A stretch of 64,000 nucleotides of DNA, taken from the NCBI RefSeq assembly GCF_003100395.1, contig NZ_CP029210.1:1302001-1366000 (forward strand), in the 5' to 3' direction. Within the stretch, counting starts at the first letter, position 1. The number at the start of each line of letters is the position of its first letter. The notes under the pieces are model-generated. The model saw only the letters and a program-made list of their open reading frames with translations. It ran no database searches and had not been told where the DNA came from. Position numbers and translations under genes: made by a program. This DNA comes from Aquabacterium olei. GTDB taxonomy: Bacteria > Pseudomonadota > Gammaproteobacteria > Burkholderiales > Burkholderiaceae_C. Positions 16,272 through 28,365 of the stretch are shown here, piece after piece.

Positions 16272-16757
16272 ATGCAGCTGACACGATTCACGGACCTGGG
16301 CCTGCGCGTCCTGATGTACCTGTCCGGTTCATCGCCAGGCGAGGTCACCACCATTGGCGAGATTGCCGAACGGTTCGACGTGGCCCACAACCACCTGACC
16401 AAGGTCGTGCAGTTCATGGGGCAGCAAGGCTGGCTGGTGAACTTGCGCGGCAAGGGCGGGGGCATCCGCCTGGCCCGGCCCGCCGAGGCCTATCGGCTGG
16501 GCGATGTCGTGCGCACGCTGGAGCGCACGGACGAACTCATCAACTGCGGTGAGCCCCCGTGCGTGTTGCGCGGCCAGTGCGAGCTCAAGGGCCTGCTGGG
16601 CGGTGCCACCGAGGCCTTCTACGCCGAGTTGAATCGCCACACGCTGGCTGCGGCGGTGCGCGGCACAACGGGCGAAGTCATCGTGCGTCTGCACCGCCCG
16701 TTGCTCCCGACTTCGATCAGTCCACCCCCAGCAGAAACGCCAGTTCGTCATCGGTGA
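16272..16757 (+). CDS. nsrR: NO-sensing Rrf2 repressor NsrR
   Basis: This 161-residue Rrf2-family regulator has an N-terminal winged helix ([17 protein letters not shown], then the HNHLTKVVQ recognition helix). Cluster-binding cysteines are at 92, 97 and 103 ([12 protein letters not shown]), the spacing of NsrR. It represses hmp and related genes, with NO attacking the 4Fe-4S or 2Fe-2S cluster. The last 41 bases overlap the 3' end of the convergent DUF455 gene, so its C-terminal 13 residues (from about ISPPPAE) are read from DNA also coding on the other strand. The upstream 69-nt gap has a TATGCT -10 candidate but no obvious NsrR box. Confidence 0.92.
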   Translation: MQLTRFTDLGLRVLMYLSGSSPGEVTTIGEIAERFDVAHNHLTKVVQFMGQQGWLVNLRGKGGGIRLARPAEAYRLGDVVRTLERTDELINCGEPPCVLRGQCELKGLLGGATEAFYAELNRHTLAAAVRGTTGEVIVRLHRPLLPTSISPPPAETPVRHR

Positions 16758-17577
16758 AGCCGGCGGCCTTGCGCGCAGCTTCGTTGAAGGGCGGCCGCAA
16801 CCGCGGCGCCTCATAACGCCGCACCAACTCCGGGTACAGGCTGACGGCATCCAGCCCCCGCTCCAGGCACAGCCGGTGGAACCAGCGGTTGCCGATGGCC
16901 ACGTGCCCCACCTCGTCGCGCAGGATGATGTCGAGGATGCGCACGGCCTCCAGATCGCCTGCGCGGGTCAGCTTGTCCTGGATCAGCGGCGTGGCGTCCA
17001 GCCCGCGGGCTTCCAGCGTCCGGGGCACCAGGGCCATGCGGGCCAGGATGTCGTCGCTGGTTTTCTCGCACATGCTCCACAGGCCGTCGTGCGCGTCGAA
17101 GTCGCCGTAGTCATGCCCCAGCGTTCGCAGGTGGTCGCGCAGCAGGCTGAAGTGCAAAGCCTCTTCCGACGCCACGCGCAGCCAGTCGAGGTAGAACGCG
17201 ACCGGCATGCCGGCAAAACGCCAGCACGCGTCCAGCGCCAGATTGATCGCGTTGAACTCGATGTGGCAGATCGCATGCAGCAGCGCCGCGCGGCCCTCCA
17301 GCGTGAAGGGCGAGCGCGAGGGCACCTGCTTGGCCGGCACGAGGTGAGGGCGTTCCGGGCGCCCCGGCATGGCGGCCTGTTGCGCCGCGCTCAGCCGCAG
17401 CGGGGGGACGCAATCGTCTGCGCTGAGTCCTGGCACGTCGGGCAAAGCCGCGTCGCCGGCCGCTGCGACCTGCGCCGCATCGCCGCCCAGGCGCGCATAC
17501 AGCCGCCGGGCGGCGTCGGCCTTGGTGGCCGGATCGGGGTTCAGCAGGATGACGAGGGCTTCTTCACGCGCAGACAT
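16717..17577 (-). CDS. DUF455 ferritin-like protein
   Basis: This 286-residue protein belongs to DUF455, a ferritin-like helical family. Probable metal-binding patterns are visible: [32 protein letters not shown] and [15 protein letters not shown], i.e. E..H pairs in successive helices as in diiron proteins. Some relatives are linked to tRNA hydroxylation or modification (MiaE-like fold), but the function of this one is not known. It converges on nsrR and overlaps it by 41 bases; uppP lies 27 nt upstream on the same strand. Confidence 0.88.
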   Translation of the reverse strand: MSAREEALVILLNPDPATKADAARRLYARLGGDAAQVAAAGDAALPDVPGLSADDCVPPLRLSAAQQAAMPGRPERPHLVPAKQVPSRSPFTLEGRAALLHAICHIEFNAINLALDACWRFAGMPVAFYLDWLRVASEEALHFSLLRDHLRTLGHDYGDFDAHDGLWSMCEKTSDDILARMALVPRTLEARGLDATPLIQDKLTRAGDLEAVRILDIILRDEVGHVAIGNRWFHRLCLERGLDAVSLYPELVRRYEAPRLRPPFNEAARKAAGFTDDELAFLLGVD

Positions 17578-17604
17578 CCGCGTATTGTGCCCAGCCCCGC
17601 TGCG

Positions 17605-18456
17605 TCACTCGGCCCAGGTCACCCAGCCGAAGTGCGCCGTCACCAGAATGACGATGCCGAAGGCGATGCGGTACCAGGCAAACGGATTGAAGTTGTGACT
17701 GGACACATAGCGGATCAGCCAGCGCACGCACACCCAGGCCGACAGGAAGGCAAACACCAGGCCGGTGCCGAACAGCGGCAGATCGGCCAGCGACAGCAGG
17801 TGCCGCTCCTTGTACAGGCTGTAGACGCCCGCCCCCATCAGCGTCGGGATGCCCAGGAAGAAGCTGTAGTCGGTGGCTGCCTTGCGCGACAGGCCCAGCA
17901 TCATCCCGCCGATGATCGACGCGCCCGAGCGGCTCGTGCCCGGCACCAGCGCCAGGCACTGCACCAGGCCCACCTTCAGCGCGTCCATCGGGGTCAGATC
18001 GTCCACCGTCTGCACGCGCGGGGCAGGGCGGCTCAGCGCCATGCGCTCAGCCAGCAGGATCAGGAGGCCGCCCGCAATGAAGGTGATGGCCACCACCGTG
18101 GGCGTGAACAGATGCGTCTTGATCGCCTTGCCGAGCAGCAGCCCCAGGATGATGGCCGGCACGAAGCCGATCAGCACGTTGAGCGCAAAGCGCTGCGCCT
18201 TCGGCTCGCTCGTGAGGCCGGTGACCGTGTCCTTCACGCGCTGCCAGTACACCAGCACCACGGCAAAGATGGCGCCGGTCTGGATGGCGATGTCGAACAC
18301 CTTGGCCTTGTCGGCGCCGGCGCTGTGGCCGAAGTCGAGCAGCGAGCCGGCCAGGATGAGGTGTCCGGTGCTGGAAATGGGCAGGAACTCGGTGAGCCCT
18401 TCCACGATGCCCATGAGGGCGGCTTTGACAAACAGGATGACGTCCACGACTGGCAC
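17605..18456 (-). CDS. uppP: Undecaprenyl-diphosphatase UppP (BacA)
   Basis: This integral membrane phosphatase of 283 residues recycles undecaprenyl pyrophosphate for peptidoglycan and O-antigen synthesis. Both signature motifs are present: [15 protein letters not shown] (residues 19-33) and [13 protein letters not shown] (about 170-185). About eight hydrophobic helices are seen. GTG 18456 is the first start, with another GTG three codons later; the choice makes little difference. It is the likely upstream partner of the DUF455 gene on the minus strand. Confidence 0.95.
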   Translation of the reverse strand: MPVVDVILFVKAALMGIVEGLTEFLPISSTGHLILAGSLLDFGHSAGADKAKVFDIAIQTGAIFAVVLVYWQRVKDTVTGLTSEPKAQRFALNVLIGFVPAIILGLLLGKAIKTHLFTPTVVAITFIAGGLLILLAERMALSRPAPRVQTVDDLTPMDALKVGLVQCLALVPGTSRSGASIIGGMMLGLSRKAATDYSFFLGIPTLMGAGVYSLYKERHLLSLADLPLFGTGLVFAFLSAWVCVRWLIRYVSSHNFNPFAWYRIAFGIVILVTAHFGWVTWAE

Positions 18457-18597
18457 CGGTTGAGGGCTTGGGGGAAACGAGCACCGATGTTAGGCGACCG
18501 GCAGGGGGCATCAACCCGCCCTTCCCCAGGGACAGGGGGGCTTGTCTACACTGCGCCACATGCGGCACAGCCCGCGCGGTACCAAGGACGGATCACC

Positions 18598-19005
18598 ATG
18601 AGCGACGACTACCAGGTCAAGAAAACCGATGCCGAGTGGCGGGCCCAGCTGGCGCCGCTCGATTACGAGGTCACCCGCCATGCGGCCACCGAGCGGGCGT
18701 TCACCGGCCGCTACTGGGATCACTTCGCTGAAGGGCAGTACAAATGCGTGTGCTGCGGTGTCACGCTGTTCGAATCGGAAACGAAATTCGACGCAGGCTG
18801 CGGCTGGCCCAGTTACTGGCAGCCTACCGAACAGGCCCGGGTCGAGCGCGTGCTCGACACCAGCCACGGCATGACCCGGGTGGAGGTGCGTTGTCAGAAC
18901 TGCGGCGCCCACCTGGGGCATGTGTTCGATGACGGGCCGGCCCCCACGGGTGAACGCTTCTGCATCAATTCCGCCGCGCTAGACTTCGAGCCGCGCCAGC
19001 CCTGA
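18598..19005 (+). CDS. msrB: Peptide-methionine (R)-S-oxide reductase MsrB
   Basis: This 135-residue enzyme repairs methionine-R-sulfoxide. It shows zinc-site cysteines in CVCC and CQNC, the GCGWPSYW substrate motif and the catalytic Cys in RFCINSAAL. Length is typical. ATG 18598 starts the conserved N terminus; the frame is open far upstream as an antisense shadow of uppP and DUF455 and was ignored. TACACT at about 18546 could be a -10. yciB follows after 7 nt. Confidence 0.95.
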   Translation: MSDDYQVKKTDAEWRAQLAPLDYEVTRHAATERAFTGRYWDHFAEGQYKCVCCGVTLFESETKFDAGCGWPSYWQPTEQARVERVLDTSHGMTRVEVRCQNCGAHLGHVFDDGPAPTGERFCINSAALDFEPRQP

Positions 19006-19012
19006 GACCCCC

Positions 19013-19651
19013 ATGAAAATCCTGTTCGACCTGCTCCCCATCATCCTGTTCTTCATCGCCTTCAAGTGGGGCGAAGGCCATCGGGAGCAGGCCGCGGCAT
19101 GGATGACGCAGTACCTGGGCTTTGCCGTGTCCGGCGGCGCCGTGGGGCCCACGGAGGCCCCCACCTTGCTGGCCACCGTGGTCGTCATCGTGGTGACGCT
19201 GCTGCAGGTGGTGGTGCTGAAGGCCCTGCGCAAGCCAGTGGACCGCATGCTGTGGATCGGCCTGGGCATCGTCGTGGTGCTGGGCGGGCTGACCCTCTGG
19301 TTCCACGACGAGACCTTCATCAAGTGGAAGCCGACCGCGATCTACTGGGTGATGGGTGCCGGCCTGTTCATCACCGAGGTGGTGCTGGGCAAAAAGATGC
19401 TCAATCAGATGATGGGCGGCCAGATCCAGGTGCCGGATGCCGTCTGGCGTCGACTGGGCTGGGCCTGGGTGGCTTTCTTTGCCGGCATGGGCGTGCTGAA
19501 CCTGTACGTGGCCTTCAACTTCCCGACCGACATCTGGGTGAGCTTCAAGCTCTGGGGCAGCCTCGGCCTGACGCTGGTGTTCACGCTGCTGCAAGGGGTC
19601 TACCTGAGTCGCCACATGCCGGCCGAGGCCACCGACAAGGCCGCGTCCTGA
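19013..19651 (+). CDS. yciB: Septation protein YciB (IspZ family)
   Basis: This inner-membrane protein of 212 residues has five or six hydrophobic helices. The family start MKILFDLLPIILFFIAFK and motifs DETFIKWKPTAIYW and GVLNLYVAF are present. YciB is linked to cell-envelope integrity and septation in gamma- and betaproteobacteria. It lies between msrB and bolA in a compact plus-strand run; bolA begins at or just after the stop. Confidence 0.94.
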   Translation: MKILFDLLPIILFFIAFKWGEGHREQAAAWMTQYLGFAVSGGAVGPTEAPTLLATVVVIVVTLLQVVVLKALRKPVDRMLWIGLGIVVVLGGLTLWFHDETFIKWKPTAIYWVMGAGLFITEVVLGKKMLNQMMGGQIQVPDAVWRRLGWAWVAFFAGMGVLNLYVAFNFPTDIWVSFKLWGSLGLTLVFTLLQGVYLSRHMPAEATDKAAS

Positions 19652-19680
19652 TGCCCGCCGTATCCGCTGAAGAACCTGCC

Positions 19681-19965
19681 ATGAGCCAAGACAACGCCTT
19701 TCCCGTGACCGCCGAGCAGATCGAGGCCGTGCTGCGCGCCGCCCTCGAGCCCGAATCCCTTCAGGTGGTGGACGATTCCCTCGCGCACGCCGGCCATGCG
19801 GGCTCCAGCGGGGCGTCCAGCGGCACGCATTTCACGGTGCAGGTAAAGGCGCGTTGCTTCAACGGACTGTCTCACGTTCAACGCCACCGCCTTGTGTATG
19901 ATGCCCTGCGCAATCTGATCGCCCATGGGATTCACGCTCTGGCGATCAAGGCCGAGCCCGTCTGA
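19681..19965 (+). CDS. bolA: BolA family protein
   Basis: This small protein of 94 residues has the BolA fold pattern: a central DDSLAHAGHAG segment and the C-terminal FNGLSHVQRHRLVYDAL...GIHALAIKA, with the conserved H-R-x-V-Y helix. BolA proteins work with monothiol glutaredoxins in iron-sulfur trafficking and in stress control. I chose ATG 19681 because family members have only a few residues before the first helix. ATG 19651, overlapping the yciB stop as ATGA, would add ten residues and remains possible. Confidence 0.88.
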   Translation: MSQDNAFPVTAEQIEAVLRAALEPESLQVVDDSLAHAGHAGSSGASSGTHFTVQVKARCFNGLSHVQRHRLVYDALRNLIAHGIHALAIKAEPV

Positions 19966-19996
19966 ATTCCATTCAAGAAAGCGTTCCGCTCCTACC

Positions 19997-20821
19997 ATGA
20001 AGACCTCTCGTATCGCCAAGGCTGCCGCGCTGGCTGCATCGCTCACGCTGGCCGCCCCGCTGGTGTTCGCGCAAAACATCGCCATCGTCAATGGCAAGGC
20101 TGTGCCCAAGGCGCGTGCCGAGGCCATGATCGAACAGATCCTGAAGCAACCCCAGCAGCCCGGCCAGCCTCCGCAAGAGCGTTCGCCCGAGCTGGAGCAG
20201 AAGGTCAAGGACGAAGTCGTGCTGCGCGAGATCTTCATCCAGGAAGCCGAGCGCCGCGGTCTGCAGGGTTCGGCCGACTACAAGGCCCAGATGGAACTGG
20301 CGCGCCAGTCCATCCTGATCCGTGCCCTGTTCCAGGACTTCGAGAAGAAGAACAAGCCGGACGAAGCTGAAGCCAAGGCCGAGTACGACAAGATCAAGGC
20401 CGCCAACGGTGGCCAGGAATACCGTGCTCGCCACATCCTGGTCGAGAAGGAAGACGAGGCCAAGGCCCTGATCGCACAGATCAAGGGCGGCGCCAAGTTC
20501 GAAGACCTGGCCAAGAAGAACTCGAAGGATCCGGGCTCGGCTGAAAACGGTGGCGATCTGGACTGGGCGAACCCCGGCAACTACGTGCCCGAGTTCTCGC
20601 AGGCCATGACCAAGCTGCAGAAGGGCCAGGTCACCGACTCCCCGGTGAAGTCGCAGTTCGGCTTCCACATCATCAAGCTGGAAGACGTGCGCACCGCCCA
20701 GTTCCCGTCGTTCGACGAGGTCAAGGGCCAGCTGATGCAGCGTCAGGCCCAGGCCAAGCTGGCGAAGTTCCGCGACGATCTGCGCGCCAAGGCCAAGACC
20801 GACTACAAGTTCAGCGAGTGA
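19997..20821 (+). CDS. Periplasmic parvulin-type peptidyl-prolyl isomerase
   Basis: This 274-residue exported protein has a signal peptide ending PLVFAQ. A helical chaperone-like N-terminal region follows (30-135), then one rotamase domain (about 143-240) with the parvulin pattern RARHILVEKEDEAK, FEDLAKKNSKDPGSAENGGDL and SQFGFHIIKLEDVR. It probably assists folding of outer-membrane or periplasmic proteins, like PrsA, PpiC or Cbf2-type isomerases. It lies 31 nt after bolA and is closed by a strong terminator. Confidence 0.9.
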   Translation: MKTSRIAKAAALAASLTLAAPLVFAQNIAIVNGKAVPKARAEAMIEQILKQPQQPGQPPQERSPELEQKVKDEVVLREIFIQEAERRGLQGSADYKAQMELARQSILIRALFQDFEKKNKPDEAEAKAEYDKIKAANGGQEYRARHILVEKEDEAKALIAQIKGGAKFEDLAKKNSKDPGSAENGGDLDWANPGNYVPEFSQAMTKLQKGQVTDSPVKSQFGFHIIKLEDVRTAQFPSFDEVKGQLMQRQAQAKLAKFRDDLRAKAKTDYKFSE

Positions 20822-20840
20822 TGCGCTCTGCCTGAAAGAG

Positions 20841-20865
20841 AAAACGCCCCGCGAGGGGCGTTTTT
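20841..20865 (+). terminator. Rho-independent terminator after the parvulin gene
   Basis: Arms AAAACGCCCC and GGGGCGTTTT surround a GCGA loop and continue into a T run; the hairpin starts 19 nt after the stop codon. Confidence 0.9.
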
Positions 20866-20911
20866 CATTGGTGAGCCCGCGCGCTGCCGGGGCTCGGGCG
20901 CGGTGCCCGCT

Positions 20912-21661
20912 TCAACCCCGCTTGCGGAAGACCAGGTCCCACACGCCGTGGCCCAGGCGCAGGCCGCGGTTTTCGAACTTGGTCAGCGGGCGGTAGGCCG
21001 GCTTCTCGGCGTAGCCTTGCGCCGTGTTTTCCAGGGTGGGCTCGGCCGACAGCACTTCCAGCATCTGCTGGGCATAGGGTTCCCAGTCTGTGGCGCAGTG
21101 CAGGTAGCCGCCTGGGGTCAGGTGCTGCACGAGTTTCGCCACGAACGGCGGCTGGATGAGGCGGCGCTTGTGGTGGCGCTTCTTGTGCCACGGATCAGGG
21201 AAGAAGATGTGGACGCCGGCCAGCGAGCCGGGGCGGATCATGTGTTCCAGCACCTCCACGGCATCGTGCTGAACGATGCGCAGGTTGGTCAGCCCCCGTT
21301 CGCCGATCTGCTTGAGCAGGGCGCCCACGCCGGGTTCATGCACCTCGCAGCCGATGAAGTCGGTGTCGGGCAGGGTCTGGGCGATCTTGGCCGTGGCGTC
21401 ACCCATCCCGAAGCCGATCTCGAACACCACCGGTGCCGTGCGGCCGAACGCTGCAGCCAGATCCAGCGGTTGCTGTGCGAAAGGCAGCACGAAGCGCGGG
21501 CCCAGTTCGCTCAAGGCGCGTGCCTGGCCCTCCGTGGTGCGTCCGGCGCGCATCACGTAGCTCCGGATGGTGCGGGGATGTTCAGGGCGCTCGCTGGCCG
21601 CGTCGGCGGCGGGCTGGGCCTCGTCGGCCGAGGCGGGCAGGGTGGGATCACTGGAAGACAT
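20912..21661 (-). CDS. trmB: tRNA (guanine-N7)-methyltransferase TrmB
   Basis: This 249-residue enzyme makes m7G46 in tRNA. SAM motif [12 protein letters not shown] and the [29 protein letters not shown] and [14 protein letters not shown] blocks are all TrmB signatures. The N-terminal 40 residues are an acidic, poorly conserved tail. It is transcribed away from the tRNA-Gly gene; its start at 21661 lies 81 bp from the tRNA. Confidence 0.95.
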   Translation of the reverse strand: MSSSDPTLPASADEAQPAADAASERPEHPRTIRSYVMRAGRTTEGQARALSELGPRFVLPFAQQPLDLAAAFGRTAPVVFEIGFGMGDATAKIAQTLPDTDFIGCEVHEPGVGALLKQIGERGLTNLRIVQHDAVEVLEHMIRPGSLAGVHIFFPDPWHKKRHHKRRLIQPPFVAKLVQHLTPGGYLHCATDWEPYAQQMLEVLSAEPTLENTAQGYAEKPAYRPLTKFENRGLRLGHGVWDLVFRKRG

Positions 21662-21742
21662 GCGCGTTCGCTACAGCGTCGGACGAAAGGACGAGAGTGT
21701 GCCTCAATCCGCGCAGTGGCTGCGCTAGAATGCGTCGCACAC

Positions 21743-21816
21743 GCGGGTGTAGTTCAATGGTAGAACGCCAGCTTCCCAAGCTTGATACGTGGGTTCGATT
21801 CCCATCACCCGCTCCA
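21743..21816 (+). tRNA. tRNA-Gly (anticodon CCC)
   Basis: The 74-nt gene folds with acceptor GCGGGTG/CACCCGC, D arm GTTC/GAAC, anticodon loop TTCCCAA (CCC, reading GGG), T arm GTGGG-TTCGATT-CCCAT and an encoded CCA. The anticodon stem CCAGC/GCTTG has one C28-U42 mismatch. A -10-like TAGAAT lies at 21726-21731, and a terminator follows. Confidence 0.95.
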
Positions 21817-21824
21817 GAATCGAC

Positions 21825-21856
21825 AACGGCGACCCTCGGGTCGCCGTTCTGCTTTT
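21825..21856 (+). terminator. Terminator after tRNA-Gly
   Basis: A perfect inverted repeat AACGGCGACCC / GGGTCGCCGTT with almost no loop starts 9 nt after the tRNA CCA. It is followed by CTGCTTTT. Confidence 0.85.
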
Positions 21857-21878
21857 CGGCGGGTGTGTTAGGGCCGAC

Positions 21879-23366
21879 TCAGCGATCCAGCCCGCCCAGG
21901 CACACGTACTTGGTCTCCAGGTAGTCATCCAGCCCCTGGCGCGCGCCTTCACGCCCAAGCCCTGACTGCTTGACCCCGCCAAACGGCACTTCGCACGTCG
22001 AGATCAACCCCGTGTTGACGCCCACCATGCCGTACTCCAGCGCCTCGCTGACCCGGAAGATGCGGCCCACGTCGCGGCTGTAGAAGTAGCTCGCCAGCCC
22101 GAACTCCGTGTCATTCGCCATGCGGACGGCATCGGCTTCGCTCTCGAAGCGGAAGACCGGCGCCACCGGCCCGAAGATCTCTTCACGCGCCATCCGCATG
22201 CTGGCATCCACATTGGCCAGCACGGTGGGCTGGTAGAACGCGCCCCCCGCGACGCTGGCCCGCGCCCCGCCGGTCAGCACGCGCGCACCCTTGGCCAGGG
22301 CATCGCCCATCAGCGTTTCGACCTTGTTCAGCGCTTCGGCGTCGATCAGCGGGCCCTGGACCACGCCGGGCTCGAAGCCATTGCCCACCTTCATCTCGGC
22401 CACCCGCGCGGCCAGCTTTTCGACAAAGGCCTCGTAGATGCCGGCCTGGGCGTACAGCCGGTTGGCGCACACGCAGGTCTGGCCGGCGTTGCGGTACTTG
22501 CTGACCAGCGCACCTTCCACGGCGGCATCCAGGTCGGCGTCGTCGAACACGATGAAGGGCGCATTGCCGCCCAGCTCCAGCGACAGCTTCTTGACGGTGG
22601 GGGCGCACTGCTGCATCAGGATGCGGCCCACCTCGGTGGAGCCGGTGAACGACAGGTGCCGCACCGTGTCGCTCGCGCACAGCACCTTGCCGACCTCGAT
22701 CGAGCGCTGCGCATCGGCCGTGATCACGTTCAGCACGCCATCCGGCATCCCCGCGCGCAAGGCGAGCTCGGCCACCGCCAGGGCCGAGAGCGGGGTCGCC
22801 TCGGCCGGCTTGATCACCACCGGGCAGCCGGCTGCCAGGGCCGGGGCCACCTTGCGCGTGATCATCGCAATCGGGAAGTTCCACGGTGTGATGGCCGCGC
22901 ACACGCCCACGGGCTGGCGCACCACCAGATAGCGCTTGGTCGGGTCGGTGGTCGGGATGGTCTCGCCGTAGGCGCGGCGGGCCTCTTCGGCAAACCACTC
23001 GATGAACGAGGCGCCGTAGCCCACCTCACCGCGCGACTCGGCGAGGGGCTTGCCCTGTTCGGCGGTCATGATGCGGGCCAGGTCGTCGGCGTGCTGGTGC
23101 AGCAGGTGAAACCACTTCATCAGGATGGCGCCCCGGGCCTTGGCCGTCAGGGCGCGCCAGGCCGGCCAGGCCGCGTTGGCCGCGGCGATCGCGTGCTCGG
23201 TCTCCGCGGCCCCGAGGTTGGCCACCTCCGCCAGCAGGGCGCCCGTGGCCGGGTCGTGCACGGCGAAGCGGCTGGAGCCGTCCACCCACTGGCCGTTGAC
23301 GAGGGCCTGGGTCTTCAGCAGCGTCGGGTCTTGCAGTGAGGCCAGGGGCGAGGCGATGGCATCCAT
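21879..23366 (-). CDS. gabD: Succinate-semialdehyde dehydrogenase GabD-type
   Basis: This 495-residue aldehyde dehydrogenase resembles NADP-dependent GabD. It has TPWNFPIAMITRK (cofactor/oxyanion region), FTGSTEVGR (Rossmann turn), catalytic Glu in LELGGNAPFIVF and catalytic Cys in NAGQTCVCANR. The end motif GVKQSGLGREGARQGLDDY is GabD-like. It would convert succinate semialdehyde, from GABA or 4-hydroxybutyrate, to succinate. ATG 23366 was chosen because GGAG lies upstream; the frame is open to 23405. It diverges from alaS, and substrate range cannot be proved from sequence. Confidence 0.88.
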   Translation of the reverse strand: MDAIASPLASLQDPTLLKTQALVNGQWVDGSSRFAVHDPATGALLAEVANLGAAETEHAIAAANAAWPAWRALTAKARGAILMKWFHLLHQHADDLARIMTAEQGKPLAESRGEVGYGASFIEWFAEEARRAYGETIPTTDPTKRYLVVRQPVGVCAAITPWNFPIAMITRKVAPALAAGCPVVIKPAEATPLSALAVAELALRAGMPDGVLNVITADAQRSIEVGKVLCASDTVRHLSFTGSTEVGRILMQQCAPTVKKLSLELGGNAPFIVFDDADLDAAVEGALVSKYRNAGQTCVCANRLYAQAGIYEAFVEKLAARVAEMKVGNGFEPGVVQGPLIDAEALNKVETLMGDALAKGARVLTGGARASVAGGAFYQPTVLANVDASMRMAREEIFGPVAPVFRFESEADAVRMANDTEFGLASYFYSRDVGRIFRVSEALEYGMVGVNTGLISTCEVPFGGVKQSGLGREGARQGLDDYLETKYVCLGGLDR

Positions 23367-23512
23367 GGTGTGGCTCCGTGACAGGTCTTGATGGCGGGCC
23401 ATCATAGGCGGCAGCCCGAAATCTATAATCAGGGGCTTCGCTGAGCCCTGCCCGCGAGGTGGATTGCTGTTGCACGCCGCCCCGGCGCCCAGCCCTAAGA
23501 GAAAGACCCCGG

Positions 23513-26140
<2,628 letters not shown>

Positions 26141-26167
26141 TGCCACCGGCGTCTCCGGCCGGATCAC

Positions 26168-26192
26168 AAAGCGCCCTGCGGGGCGCTTTTTT
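26168..26192 (+). terminator. Terminator after alaS
   Basis: AAAGCGCCC / GGGCGCTTT with loop TGCG and a T run follows the alaS stop by 27 nt. Confidence 0.92.
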
Positions 26193-26329
26193 CATGCTGA
26201 AGCGGGTTTGAACCGCCGGCGATGCGGCAATTTGTCAGGTAGGAATCCTTCGGGTCGCACAGCATCCTGTTGTGCAGGCGCCCATTTTCCTAAAGTAAGG
26301 ACTAACAAGAACCCCTCCTGAGGACGCAC

Positions 26330-27223
26330 ATGAGCACCGCAACGACCAAAGCCACCGCCAAGCACCCGATCGTGCCGCGCCTGAAGCTGCAGTTCGGTCT
26401 GGATGGCGACATTCCGAAATACTGGATGGGCGGCGACGCCTTTCAATCACGCTTCTGGGACGCGCTTTCGATCATCTTCCCGCCCGGCGAGAAGTACTTC
26501 ATGAACTGCGTGCGCGACTTCCGCGACCAGATCTCCGATCCCAAGCTGCTGCAGGAAATCAAGGATTTCAACTTGCAGGAAGCGCAACACAGCATGGTGC
26601 ACCGGCAGGACAACGACCGCCTGCGCAAGCAGGGCGTGGACGTCGATCGCCTCACGGCCTATGTGGACAACATGCTGAACCGCGACTACCGGTCGAAGTA
26701 CAGCAAGGGCTACAACCTGGCCGTCACCTCGGCGCTGGAGCACTTCACGTCCATCATTGCGCACAGCTTGTTCGACAAGCGCGACATCATGAAGCACGCC
26801 GATCCCCGGGTGCGCGCCATGTACAACTGGCACGCCATCGAAGAGGTGGAGCACAAGGGTGTGGCCTACGACGTGATGGAGGATTACGCCAAGGTCGGCT
26901 ATTTCAAGCGCATCTGGGCGCTGGTGCATGCCACCGTGATGTTCCCGGTCACGATTCACTACGTCCAGCACGCCTTGCTGAAGCAGGACGGTTTCACGGG
27001 GTGGCAGCGTCTGAAGCTGTCGGCCAAAGGCCTGGTGTGGATGTTCAAGCCGGGCGGTTTGCTGCAGCCCATGGCCAAGGCCTACTGGCAGTACTACAAG
27101 CCGGGCTACCACCCCTGGCAGGAGACCGAGCAGCCTGGCTACGACCAGTGGCTCGCAGCCTTCAACGCCAGCGGCGACCCGGTCAAGGCCAGCGAGCAGA
27201 CCCGCATGGCGCTCGCGCTCTGA
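26330..27223 (+). CDS. PF10118-type predicted metal-dependent hydrolase (copy 1)
   Basis: This 297-residue helical protein is of the 'predicted metal-dependent hydrolase' family PF10118. E..H patterns recur in successive helices: NLQEAQHSMVH, SALEHFTSIIAH and HAIEEVEHKGVAYD, reminiscent of ferritin-like diiron sites. No signal peptide is visible. The C-terminal part contains a hydrophobic segment around YFKRIWALVHATVMFPVTIHY that may associate with membrane. Biological function is unknown. The next gene is a close paralogue; each has its own leader, and a terminator separates them. Confidence 0.85.
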   Translation: MSTATTKATAKHPIVPRLKLQFGLDGDIPKYWMGGDAFQSRFWDALSIIFPPGEKYFMNCVRDFRDQISDPKLLQEIKDFNLQEAQHSMVHRQDNDRLRKQGVDVDRLTAYVDNMLNRDYRSKYSKGYNLAVTSALEHFTSIIAHSLFDKRDIMKHADPRVRAMYNWHAIEEVEHKGVAYDVMEDYAKVGYFKRIWALVHATVMFPVTIHYVQHALLKQDGFTGWQRLKLSAKGLVWMFKPGGLLQPMAKAYWQYYKPGYHPWQETEQPGYDQWLAAFNASGDPVKASEQTRMALAL

Positions 27224-27258
27224 TCCCCACGCTTCTCTTCTCGCTCCTATTGCGATTC

Positions 27259-27284
27259 AAGGCCCTTCGGGGCCTTCTTTTTTT
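27259..27284 (+). terminator. Terminator after PF10118 copy 1
   Basis: AAGGCCC / GGGCCTT with a TTCG loop and a seven-T tail lies 35 nt after the stop, in the 215-nt gap between the two paralogues. Confidence 0.88.
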
Positions 27285-27438
27285 GCGGCGCCGCCAAGGG
27301 GGCAAGCGCGCCATCAGGGAAAGTCCCTGCCTGCACATGTCGCAGCGGAAACCTTGCTGTCACGCCTCATCCTGTGTGCCAGCAGGGTCATTTTTCAGAA
27401 TCCAGGTATTGCACTTCATCACGCCAGAGAGGCATGAC

Positions 27439-28326
27439 ATGACCACGAAGCACCCTGCCATGCACCCCATCGTGCCGCGCGAGCGCCTCGACTTCCAGCT
27501 CGACCACGCCGACATCCCCAAGTACTGGTTCGGCGGTGACCCGTTCAAGACGCGCCTGTTCGACGCCATGTCGATCATCTTCCCGCCCGGCGAGAAGTTC
27601 TTCATGACCTGCGTGCGCGACTTCCGCGACCAGATCTCGGACCGCCAGCTGCTCGACGAGATCAAGGGCTTCAACCGCCAGGAAGCTCAGCACAGCATGG
27701 TGCACAACCAGTACAACGAGCGGCTGCGCCAGCAGGGCATCGATGTCGACCGCCTCACCAAGTGGCTGGACGACCTGCTGTTCACCAACTACCGGGGACG
27801 CTTCAGCCGCGGCTACACGCTGGCGATCACCTGCGCGCTCGAGCATTTCACGTCCATTGGGGCGCACACGCTGTTCGACCAGCGCGACATCATGAAGGAG
27901 GCGGACCCGCGCGTGCGCGCCATGTACGCCTGGCACGCCATCGAGGAAGTCGAGCACAAGGGCGTGGCCTACGACGTGATGGAGGACTACGCCAAGGTCG
28001 GCTACGCCAAGCGCATTGCCGCCATGCTGCACACCACGGTGATGTTCCCGCTCACCATCCACTACTTCTGTGACCAGATGCTGAAGATGGACGGGTTCTC
28101 GTGGTGGGAGCGCCGGAAGATGCACGCCAAGGGCATGTGGTGGCTGCTCAAGCCGTCCGGCCTGCTGGCGCCCCTGGTGCGGCATTACTTCCCGTACTAC
28201 CGTGTCGGCTTCCACCCTTGGCAGGAAACCGAGCAGCCGGGCTACGACCAATGGCTGTCGGCCTTCAGCGTCAACCGCGACCCCGTCGAGGCCAGCGAGC
28301 TGATGCGCGCTGCCCTGGTGCGCTGA
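27439..28326 (+). CDS. PF10118-type predicted metal-dependent hydrolase (copy 2)
   Basis: This 295-residue paralogue of the preceding gene matches it along its full length. Long blocks are shared, including DALSIIFPPGEK-like, CVRDFRDQIS, EEVEHKGVAYDVMEDYAK and YHPWQETEQPGYDQW-type segments. The three E..H pairs are conserved. The ATG at 27439 follows AGAGAGG; an ATG five bases earlier is out of frame. The perfect inverted repeat at 28366-28390 may end its transcript. Tandem duplication within the lineage is likely; the division of labour is unknown. Confidence 0.85.
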   Translation: MTTKHPAMHPIVPRERLDFQLDHADIPKYWFGGDPFKTRLFDAMSIIFPPGEKFFMTCVRDFRDQISDRQLLDEIKGFNRQEAQHSMVHNQYNERLRQQGIDVDRLTKWLDDLLFTNYRGRFSRGYTLAITCALEHFTSIGAHTLFDQRDIMKEADPRVRAMYAWHAIEEVEHKGVAYDVMEDYAKVGYAKRIAAMLHTTVMFPLTIHYFCDQMLKMDGFSWWERRKMHAKGMWWLLKPSGLLAPLVRHYFPYYRVGFHPWQETEQPGYDQWLSAFSVNRDPVEASELMRAALVR

Positions 28327-28365
28327 CGGATTCCCCGACGCCCGTCCTCCGAACTGGTTAGACTT

